From positions 1 to 10,280 of the forward strand of contig CAJMBP010000052.1 in assembly GCA_905211675.1 (NCBI GenBank): 10,280 nt of DNA, in the 5' to 3' direction. The position numbers and the translations under genes are program-made. Positions within the stretch are counted from its first letter, which is position 1, and every line of letters begins with the position of its first letter. Below the pieces are notes generated by a model that did not search any database, was not told the origin of the DNA, and saw only the letters and a list, made by a program, of their open reading frames with translations. Shown here piece by piece: positions 1-6,464 of this stretch. The DNA is from an uncultured Oscillospiraceae bacterium. Lineage in GTDB: Bacteria; Bacillota; Clostridia; Oscillospirales; Acutalibacteraceae.

Positions 1-9
1 TTTACCCAT
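1..9 (-). CDS. Start of putative IS3-family orfA (transposase HTH subunit), first three codons
   Basis: ATG at 9-7 begins M-G-K and is then cut by the window edge. It is preceded by GGAGG at 25-21 with an 11-nt spacer, a slightly long but workable distance. It lies in a different frame from the giant gene. M-G-K and a short leader after the terminal repeat are what I would expect of an IS150-group orfA. Only three codons are visible, so the assignment depends entirely on the inverted-repeat evidence beside it. Confidence 0.4.
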
Positions 10-3000
10 AAAAATATGCACCTCCAAAAGTGTCTAACTTTTGGGGTGCATATCACAGCAATGTCTCTTTTATTATTTAAAATTAACTGCGAGCCATCAG
101 GCATAAGCAAGCGATGTACCTTGTAATAGTTTTTACCTTCCTGACGTACAACAGCCGCCATGTTGCCTCTTCGTCCGTTAATTATAACAGGCGCAGCAAA
201 GGTTACTGTGTTGTATGCTCTACCTTTATGTTGGATGTGGGCATCAATTTCTACACCTTTTGCCAACACTTGAGGCAATACTGCAAAAGCAAGCATTTCT
301 TCATTGGTTTTTAAATAGCTCAAACCATTTTTTAGGCGCTTTTGGTCAATAATGATTTCTCCAAAACCTTTACGTTTTACTTTATAACCTGTGTTTTCGA
401 GTCTTTTAAGCACCCAATCTAATGCATTTTGCTTATTCTTGAATAATTTAAACTCTTGGACTGAAGCAACTATATCCATTAAATTTAACAAAGCTTGATT
501 TGCTTTTATTTGTTCTTTTATGGATGTATCGCCTTCATCTCTTGACATGTACTTCACACCACCCTCATCGGTGGTGTTTTCGTTTTCGGTTTCACCCATG
601 CGGTCATATACAGTTACATTGTCACGGTCGGAATCTTCAGAGAATTTTTCTTGACTTTTTTTGGAAGTTTGTGATATACTATCTATAGAGTCTGACCGAC
701 CTGCGCCTTGGGCGTTGGCTGAGGAATTTTTCATCAGCAGGGTTTCGGCAGACTTATTTTTTTGATAATCTCCGCTTTCCATATAAAGTGTTTGCAAATT
801 CAAAGTCTTTTTCTTGTTAGAAACAATTTCAAAACTTCGCATTGTACCATCTTCAAAAGTCTTTTTAAAAATAAATCCGTTAGATTTATTGCTTCCTTGA
901 TAGTAATAATCAAAGTTTACAGTATCAAAATCTATAATGGCGTCGGCCATCCTGTCTAAATACTCAATAATATCTTTTCTTGATAAGTTTTTATCATCGG
1001 CTAAATGCTTGATACTATCAAGTGTTGCGGCAACCGAATATGTTTTACCATCTTTAAAAAGTGTACCATTTAATTCTTTAGGAATATTAGGTATGCTTTT
1101 TTCAATTTTTGATAGTGTTTCAGCAGGAATTATTCCAAAGTAAGCTGTTGCTTTGAGTTGTGGCTTATCAAACGCGAGATTCACTACATCTTTGAGTTTT
1201 TCAAAACTATCTACAATATAGTCTCCACGTTTTTCTATCAACTCACTCAATTCATTATCGTAAGGCAACAATAAGTCATTCGCCATTCCGCTTTTTGAAT
1301 TTCTAAATGAATTTTTCACATCACCCTCATAGGTGGTGTTTTTTTCGGTTCTCTTAATAAGGTCGCCGTCGGTTATACCCTCCGTATTTTCATCACGCAC
1401 TTTTGAGTCAGCAAAATATATCTGTTGAGTTTCGTTTAAAGTGTTACCTAAAGTATCTCGGTCAGAATATTGTATTTTGTTGACCTCTTTGAAGTTCTTG
1501 ACTTTTTTATTAAACTGTGCTATATTTTTATTGAGGGTTTTCTTTGATATGTTCCCGACAAATTGGATGTCGGCTAATGTATTTGAAGGAAGCCCTTCTT
1601 TTATGTGTAATACTCGCCCTCCATCTACCGTATTTTTAATGTATGTGGGGAGGCTGTTCTTTTCATAAATTGTAATAAGCACATGATTGCGTTCTTGTTT
1701 GACTCTATAAGCAATTTTTGGTGCATATAATTCAATTACTGCTATAAGATTCTGACCATCATTACCTTTCTCATAAAGCACAGAAACAAGTCTTAGCTCG
1801 TTAAAATCGTTAAGTGACTCCATAATAACCATCGGATCTTGGAATTGCTCTATAGCAGTTATTATCTTTTCCTCTCCCAAATTATGATAATCGGCACTTG
1901 CATCACCATTATATCTTCCTTCGGCAATAGCGGTATCTTTAGAAACCATACAACAATACAAGTGACTGTTGCTTACGTACACATCTCCGCTTAAATCAAA
2001 TAAATCTCTGTACAGTTTAGGCATATTGCCAATTTTAACAAGGTCTTGTCCTCGTTTTGCTATATTGTGCCTGATGTCATATATAGCTGAAGAAATATCA
2101 TATTCATTAAAATCGTCTGCAAAATACCTTTCATCATACTTAACATCACCCTCATAGGTGATGTTTTTTCCTGCACTCTTAATAATGTCGCTGTCGGTTA
2201 TGCCCTCTTGTTTCATTGCCTGATTGGTTAAAGCCGCATCCTCAATCATCTGTTCAAACAATTCTAATTGCATTTTAAAACGAGCCATATCCACGCGCAT
2301 AACCTTAGCCTCAAAAGAATTTGAGTTATATTCAGACAAAAATTTGTTTATCCAATTTTTAATGTTGGTTATTATCTCTTTTAGTTTATCTAAAAGAGTT
2401 TTCTTTTCGTTTTCTGTCATTGACTCTAATGCTTGTTTAAATTTCTCGCTATTAGCCAATAAATCCTCACAGGCTCTTGCAACAACCTCTTCCGCAACAT
2501 CTTCATCGGAATATGCTTTTCTCACATATTCTTTGTCGGGATTTTCTTTTTTGAAATTTTCCTCTCTTTCGGACTCTGCCATTTCTAACAGTATTCTTCT
2601 ATTATTTATAACAGCCTCTTTGGTATAGCCTTGCAAAGCAAAACTGTAAAAAACAAAATCTTCAAGTTTGCGATATATTTCAATAGCTTTATACCTTGCC
2701 CAATGCACCATTTCGTGAGATGCAGTCAGAATAATCGTATCTCTAATATCACTATTGTTGATTTTGTCTTTACCTGCGTGTATGTCGATTAAAATTCTAT
2801 TGCCGTCAATTTCAAATGCACCGTTGATTTTTCGTTGTAAACCGTCTGAAATCCACACAATATCCATACCCAAGCCTTTGGCAAACTTACTTAAACCTAT
2901 TATTGCGGTCTGTTGGTATGCATCAAGGTCACTCCAATTTGTCTTGTTTCCGTTTTTAGTGGCAACCTCACCTTTAGTTGAATTGGTAAAATCAATAACA

Positions 3001-5447
3001 GAGTCATCAATCGTGCCGTCAACAAACGGCGAATCGGTGTGTTTTGATTTTAGGTAATTTAATATTATTTGTTGCGAGTAACTGCTTTCAGTGACAGGCG
3101 AAGATTGAGCCATTCCTTCTGTATCACTTTTTTTGATAAGAAATGTGATTAAAAAATCTAAAGCCGGCTTACTGTTTTTCAAGATGTCTTTTTCACTTTC
3201 GGTAAGTTCTTCCCCTAAAAACTGTTTTACAATAACATCAGCAACCTCAGATGCCGATTCACCCTCGCCGAGTTCTATAAGCCTTGTTTCTACCTCCTGC
3301 TTTATTGTCGATATATCAGCATTGATTACCGTCTTCATAACCGCGCGCTGTAAATCATTGATTTCCTGCGCTGACAGCGACATACCTCTGTTTATTTTTG
3401 ATTGTGCCTGCTGTGCCAACACATAAGCATCGGTATCGAGTGCCGATAAGCCTATGTTAATAAGGTTGTTGATCACCGATTTAATATTTCTTTCAACCGC
3501 CTTGGCTTTTATTTGTGACATCGCACTTCCTATACCGCCAAAGCCAAGGCCCATGAGTGCACCGCTTGCCGCAGATTCGGCAACCTGCCGCGTCATATCT
3601 TTTTTTACCTGTTTTTCGGCTTCTTCCAAGGTCATACCGCTTGCAACATACGACCTCATCTTTGTTTCGGAATTCGAAAAATCTAAATTCATAACAGTGT
3701 CATACACTATGTTGGCAATCTCGGTGAGCGTTTCTTCCGAAGCATTAACAAGCATACTTTTGCCCATGTTTGTTACAATATTTTTTATTCCGGTTCCAAG
3801 CGATTCTTTGAGCGCACTGAATTGACCTATCGACACCGTTTCAAATATCATTTCAAACATGCCGGACGCCAATCCGTTCCAAAATGCCTGTTTGTTATTC
3901 ATTCCGCGGTCAAGTGCTTCGTTTGTAGCCTGAGCCGCAGCAGAAAGTCCGAGAGCAATACCTCCCGCCTTGCCGAAAACCGCCATACTTGCGGAAGAGT
4001 CTGCCATCGACATACCTGTATTATAAATAAAATCGAATGCGTCAAAGTTTCCTATTTCCCAATCAATTTTATCCGAAACACCTTGTCGGATTGCGGAAGA
4101 TAAGGCGGCGTTTTTATTTTCACTGCCGGCTTCACCTGTCAGGGCATTAAACAAATGCTCAACACCGCCCATTAAACTGTAACCTACGGAATACAGCGAA
4201 GATATTACCGGATACTTTTGTGCCTTACTGTACGCATCGTCTATCTCCTTTTTATTGTGCCTGTCTAATATTTGGCCCTTTATAAATTTGTTAAACTCAT
4301 CATAAGCGTCAGGATTGGAATCATAATCTTTACTTAAATATGTCAAGATGGCTTTTTCTTTATCGTTGAGTGAATCATATCCATCTTCACCGTAATCGTA
4401 AAAACTCAGCGGTGCCGCGTTGCCATAATTTTCTCTTGACGCCTTACCGTAGCGTGACATAGTAATACTATCTCTGATTTCATCGTCGCCGTATATATAC
4501 TCAAGTAATAAGTTACTGTCTGAATTTTCAAGATTTTTGCCGTTTCTGCCCGCTTTTGATACAAATTTTGATTTTTCCGACCAATCGGGCATAGCGGAAT
4601 ACTTTTTATACATAGCATCCAAGTTTTTCTCGTACTTTTTATTATCATATAACTTCTGCCATGTCATATTTTTTCCGTCGGGCGATGTATATGCAATAGG
4701 GTCTTCATCACTTAAATGCGATTTAATCTCATTAAGCGACACATCGTTCTGCGTAAAATAAAAATAATTTTGAAGATATTTTGCTTGTGTCAGATATTCC
4801 TTTTTCCGCATAGCAGGCTCTTCAATTGCCGTAATTTCCTTTTCAAGCTCCGCCAATCGTTTTTCTGCGTCGGCCCTGTTATATCCGTACTTACGCAGAT
4901 AAACACCGTTATCACGATGAGATAGCGTTATTCCTTTACCAATAATCGCTCTTTCCTCTTTCAAAGCAGTCAGCTTCTCACCCGATAATACGGAGTTTAT
5001 TTCAGCCATTCCTGCTTCTACATCCACATACCGCATTTCTTCCTGTTTTTTGATTGCAGCAAGTGTATCTTTGAATTCATTCTCATCTTTAAATTGCGAG
5101 AAATAATCCGATGCCTCTTTATATCCGCTCTGCAATGAGGTTATAGCGTCATTCCATTCTTTTTCCTGCTCATCGGTATAACCTTGACCGAAAATTTTAT
5201 TAAGCCTTCTCAAACGGTTATTATTTTCAACAAAACTATCCACAGCAGATTTGTATGATTTGAGGTCGTCGGAGGACAAATATTCTCGATTGTTCAACTT
5301 GGTGTTATAGTTTTGTAAAGTTTCAAAAGACATTTTTGCATCCGATTCCCAATTGCTTACCAATGCAGTGTCATAAGATATTTGACTTTTATTAAGCGTC
5401 ATTTTATTACTTATAATATCATCTTTAGTTAATTTTATAATTCCCAC
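1..5447 (-). CDS. Giant multidomain polyvalent protein: ejection region, zincin, MuF-C-like, PBECR-nuclease-like and LPD-like domains (partial, probably IS-truncated)
   Basis: The frame runs without a stop from GTG 5447 past base 1, giving 1815 codons. GTG is chosen because AAGGGGA lies 7 nt upstream; the first ATG (5402) has no ribosome binding site. Residues 1-400 are charged helix. About 410-645 has Gly/Ala-rich helices (MSMADSSASMAVFGKAGG; ASGALMGLGFGGIGSAM), perhaps membrane-active as in ejection proteins. About 790-1060 is zincin-like: HEMVH at 911-915, with E986/E987 in EEVVARACEDLL as likely third ligand. About 1105-1300 resembles the MuF C-terminal domain (YRDLFDLSGDVYVSN; EEKIITAIEQFQDPMVI). 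About 1385-1556 resembles a PBECR nuclease (FGIIPAETL, LDSIKHLADDKN, LNLQTLYM). About 1636-1793 resembles an LPD-type domain (HKGRAYNTVTFAAPVIINGR; RGNMAAVV; YYKVHRLLMPDG). Similar linkers precede the last three domains. From base 55 leftward the frame appears to read into an insertion sequence, so the native end is probably lost. Domain names come from motif recall; the ejection and toxin roles are inference. Confidence 0.85.
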   Translation of the reverse strand, partial: MGIIKLTKDDIISNKMTLNKSQISYDTALVSNWESDAKMSFETLQNYNTKLNNREYLSSDDLKSYKSAVDSFVENNNRLRRLNKIFGQGYTDEQEKEWNDAITSLQSGYKEASDYFSQFKDENEFKDTLAAIKKQEEMRYVDVEAGMAEINSVLSGEKLTALKEERAIIGKGITLSHRDNGVYLRKYGYNRADAEKRLAELEKEITAIEEPAMRKKEYLTQAKYLQNYFYFTQNDVSLNEIKSHLSDEDPIAYTSPDGKNMTWQKLYDNKKYEKNLDAMYKKYSAMPDWSEKSKFVSKAGRNGKNLENSDSNLLLEYIYGDDEIRDSITMSRYGKASRENYGNAAPLSFYDYGEDGYDSLNDKEKAILTYLSKDYDSNPDAYDEFNKFIKGQILDRHNKKEIDDAYSKAQKYPVISSLYSVGYSLMGGVEHLFNALTGEAGSENKNAALSSAIRQGVSDKIDWEIGNFDAFDFIYNTGMSMADSSASMAVFGKAGGIALGLSAAAQATNEALDRGMNNKQAFWNGLASGMFEMIFETVSIGQFSALKESLGTGIKNIVTNMGKSMLVNASEETLTEIANIVYDTVMNLDFSNSETKMRSYVASGMTLEEAEKQVKKDMTRQVAESAASGALMGLGFGGIGSAMSQIKAKAVERNIKSVINNLINIGLSALDTDAYVLAQQAQSKINRGMSLSAQEINDLQRAVMKTVINADISTIKQEVETRLIELGEGESASEVADVIVKQFLGEELTESEKDILKNSKPALDFLITFLIKKSDTEGMAQSSPVTESSYSQQIILNYLKSKHTDSPFVDGTIDDSVIDFTNSTKGEVATKNGNKTNWSDLDAYQQTAIIGLSKFAKGLGMDIVWISDGLQRKINGAFEIDGNRILIDIHAGKDKINNSDIRDTIILTASHEMVHWARYKAIEIYRKLEDFVFYSFALQGYTKEAVINNRRILLEMAESEREENFKKENPDKEYVRKAYSDEDVAEEVVARACEDLLANSEKFKQALESMTENEKKTLLDKLKEIITNIKNWINKFLSEYNSNSFEAKVMRVDMARFKMQLELFEQMIEDAALTNQAMKQEGITDSDIIKSAGKNITYEGDVKYDERYFADDFNEYDISSAIYDIRHNIAKRGQDLVKIGNMPKLYRDLFDLSGDVYVSNSHLYCCMVSKDTAIAEGRYNGDASADYHNLGEEKIITAIEQFQDPMVIMESLNDFNELRLVSVLYEKGNDGQNLIAVIELYAPKIAYRVKQERNHVLITIYEKNSLPTYIKNTVDGGRVLHIKEGLPSNTLADIQFVGNISKKTLNKNIAQFNKKVKNFKEVNKIQYSDRDTLGNTLNETQQIYFADSKVRDENTEGITDGDLIKRTEKNTTYEGDVKNSFRNSKSGMANDLLLPYDNELSELIEKRGDYIVDSFEKLKDVVNLAFDKPQLKATAYFGIIPAETLSKIEKSIPNIPKELNGTLFKDGKTYSVAATLDSIKHLADDKNLSRKDIIEYLDRMADAIIDFDTVNFDYYYQGSNKSNGFIFKKTFEDGTMRSFEIVSNKKKTLNLQTLYMESGDYQKNKSAETLLMKNSSANAQGAGRSDSIDSISQTSKKSQEKFSEDSDRDNVTVYDRMGETENENTTDEGGVKYMSRDEGDTSIKEQIKANQALLNLMDIVASVQEFKLFKNKQNALDWVLKRLENTGYKVKRKGFGEIIIDQKRLKNGLSYLKTNEEMLAFAVLPQVLAKGVEIDAHIQHKGRAYNTVTFAAPVIINGRRGNMAAVVRQEGKNYYKVHRLLMPDGSQLILNNKRDIAVICTPKVRHFWRCIFLWV
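14..53 (-). promoter_or_regulatory. Hairpin that sequesters the putative transposase ribosome binding site (terminator-like)
   Basis: Bases 14-30 pair with 38-53: 16 base pairs with one bulge (base 23) around a 7-nt loop (31-37). On the minus strand the GGAGG at 25-21 lies inside the descending arm, so the stem would hide it. Five Ts (14-10) follow the stem, giving also the look of a Rho-independent terminator on the minus strand. The ascending arm is the outer part of the putative IS terminal repeat. The full hairpin is therefore made only by RNA that enters the element from outside, such as the phage operon transcript. Confidence 0.65.
555..578 (-). repeat. Palindromic domain-linker repeat, copy R3 (core only, before LPD-like domain)
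   Basis: The 24-bp core matches 22 of 24 bases of the R2 core (1317-1340) and holds a perfect 8-bp inverted repeat (ACACCACC / GGTGGTGT, 556-577). It encodes NTTDEGGV (residues 1624-1631) in the same phase as the other copies. Outside the core the similarity to R1 and R2 is weak. It separates the PBECR-like domain from the LPD-like domain. Confidence 0.75.
1317..1382 (-). repeat. Palindromic domain-linker repeat, copy R2 (before PBECR-like domain)
   Basis: The second 66-bp copy encodes residues 1356-1377, EGITDGDLIKRTEKNTTYEGDV. It has an 8-bp imperfect inverted repeat at 1318-1339 (one mismatch on the minus-strand RNA). It separates the MuF-C-like domain from the PBECR nuclease-like domain. 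It starts 825 bp from R1, which equals 275 codons. Confidence 0.85.
2142..2207 (-). repeat. Palindromic domain-linker repeat, copy R1 (before MuF-C-like domain)
   Basis: This 66-bp unit aligns without gaps to the unit at 1317-1382, with 57 of 66 bases identical by direct comparison. It contains a perfect 9-bp inverted repeat (AACATCACC / GGTGATGTT, bases 2142-2165, 6-nt loop). On the minus strand it encodes residues 1081-1102, EGITDSDIIKSAGKNITYEGDV, between the zincin region and the MuF-C-like domain. Codon phase is the same in all copies. Confidence 0.85.
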
Positions 5448-5454
5448 TATAACA

Positions 5455-5461
5455 TCCCCTT
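5455..5461 (-). promoter_or_regulatory. Ribosome binding site of the giant gene
   Basis: AAGGGGA on the minus strand, partly inside the stop codon of the upstream 334-residue gene, lies 7 nt before the GTG at 5447. It decides the start. The in-between ATG (in GGGGATG) reaches a stop (TAG) after one codon, and the ATG at 5402 lacks any such site. Confidence 0.75.
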
Positions 5462-6464
5462 ATAAGCCCAACTCACTTATATCAAGTTCAACGTATTGAT
5501 TTAAATCACCTCGCCACAACCAATACCTTGTGACTGTTTTTCCTTTTGCGTCTTTTTCCTCTGTGTACCATACCGTTTGCGTTTTGCCCGTAATACCGGT
5601 CTGTATACTACTGTTTTTTAATTTAGTACCGCCTATATTGTTCGGTTGATATCCATTGCTGAATGTACCGTACTTAGCATCCTTATTCTTTGTGCCCGTA
5701 TACGGATTCACACCCGCTCCAAACGCCTGCGTTTTACCGTCTGAATTTCTGAAAATAGGATTGTTATGATTGTCATAAGTGCCGGTAAAATACCAAAGAA
5801 GTTTATTATTTTTCGAGTTAGAACCACTTGTGTTCGCGTTAATTTGCGCTTTTTGCACATCTGCCGCCGCGAGGGTCTCTGACTGCTCAAGCTTTGTAAG
5901 CGCGTCATTTTCCGAATTTATCAGATCTCCGTAATATTGAAGCTTCGAATTATAGGCGTTTGTACCCTGTTGCTCTGAATATGAATCCCATTTATTTTCA
6001 ATTTGATTTATTCCGCTTTGCTTTTCATTTTGAAGCGTGGTTATTGCGTCTGTAAGCTTGATATTAAGCTCGTCAAGAACCTTTTGACGCGAAAGGTCAA
6101 GGTTTGCCTTTTGATTGGCGTATGATATCTGCACCGCTGACTGCTGCGTGCGGTTAAGCCCTGAATCCGTGAGCCCTAAATTCGCATTTTTCTCGGCGAT
6201 CTGTTTCTCATTTATAAGCTTTTGCACGGCATTGCGCTCATAATTTTTTTCGTATTGAACATTGACATCACCTATTTGTTTGTCATAATAATTTTCAGTG
6301 TTCGTAATTTGTGAGTCTATGCCGGCAGTGTATGTATCGATTTCATTTTGCTTTTTGGTTGAATTTTTCTTCTTTTCCTCATTGACAAAATCGTCAACAT
6401 TAAGCGCCGAAGCCGCAGCATAGTAATTTTGTATTCTATTGATGTGTTCATTTTTTGTGCTCAT
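5460..6464 (-). CDS. Coiled-coil virion protein, probable internal/ejection protein (334 aa)
   Basis: I recognise this as a type recurring in Clostridia prophages between tail genes and a giant polyvalent gene, but not as a named family. Residues 1-210 are charged, Gln/Asn-rich helix with coiled-coil character. They include a segment I recall as conserved, ANLGLTDSGLNRTQQSAVQ then SYANQKANLDLSRQKVLDEL (about 94-133). The C-terminal 110 residues are glycine- and aromatic-rich (NNKLLWYFTGTYD, FGAGVNPYTGTKNKDAKYG, NGYQPNNIGG) and end in short strands with VWYTEEKDAKGKTVTRYWLW, suggesting a small globular beta domain. There are no membrane segments. The ATG overlaps the nozzle stop (TAATG), and its ribosome binding site, GGGAGGTG, is formed by the last codons of the nozzle gene. 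Position before a giant ejection-type protein suggests a role like P22 gp7/gp20. A scaffold or a tail-fibre chaperone cannot be excluded. Confidence 0.6.
   Translation of the reverse strand: MSTKNEHINRIQNYYAAASALNVDDFVNEEKKKNSTKKQNEIDTYTAGIDSQITNTENYYDKQIGDVNVQYEKNYERNAVQKLINEKQIAEKNANLGLTDSGLNRTQQSAVQISYANQKANLDLSRQKVLDELNIKLTDAITTLQNEKQSGINQIENKWDSYSEQQGTNAYNSKLQYYGDLINSENDALTKLEQSETLAAADVQKAQINANTSGSNSKNNKLLWYFTGTYDNHNNPIFRNSDGKTQAFGAGVNPYTGTKNKDAKYGTFSNGYQPNNIGGTKLKNSSIQTGITGKTQTVWYTEEKDAKGKTVTRYWLWRGDLNQYVELDISELGL

Larger units (their letters stand above)
1..55 (-). mobile_element. Terminal inverted repeat and leader of an IS3-family (IS150-group) insertion sequence, cut by window edge
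   Basis: Read on the minus strand from base 55, the sequence begins TGATATGCACCCCAAAAG and continues GTTAGACA. The TG start, the TGCACCC block and the GTT-A/G-GAC block match in content and spacing the end of IS150-group elements as I recall them. A strong GGAGG (bases 25-21) and ATGGGTAAA (bases 9-1) follow, as expected for the transposase orfA of such elements. The domain entered by the giant gene loses its expected continuation just here. The likely junction is between 55 and 56; a target duplication of about 3 bp would include bases 56-58 and its partner lies outside the window. The other IS end is not visible, so the identity is inferred from one end. Confidence 0.6.

Noticed and set aside
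14..53. Hairpin as the native terminator of the phage operon
   Set aside because: No stop codon of the giant gene precedes it, and its outer arm matches an IS terminal repeat, so it belongs more likely to the inserted element.
555..2207. Three spaced palindromic repeats as a possible CRISPR array
   Set aside because: Spacings are 762 and 825 bp, the copies are coding and in phase, and they diverge; none of this fits an array.
2224..2628. A 134-codon plus-strand open frame
   Set aside because: It lies wholly inside the giant minus-strand gene, shows low-complexity Ser/Leu/Ile content typical of antisense reading, and has no convincing ribosome binding site.
3133..3825. Plus-strand open frames of 97 and 123 codons in a row
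   Set aside because: Both are antisense to the uninterrupted giant frame and encode Ser/Leu/Phe-rich sequence without recognisable motifs.
4406..4648. An 80-codon minus-strand open frame
   Set aside because: It is out of frame within the giant gene, and the giant frame reads through the same region with sensible sequence.
5400..5402. ATG at 5402 as the start of the giant gene
   Set aside because: No ribosome binding site lies before it, while the GTG at 5447 has AAGGGGA at 7 nt.
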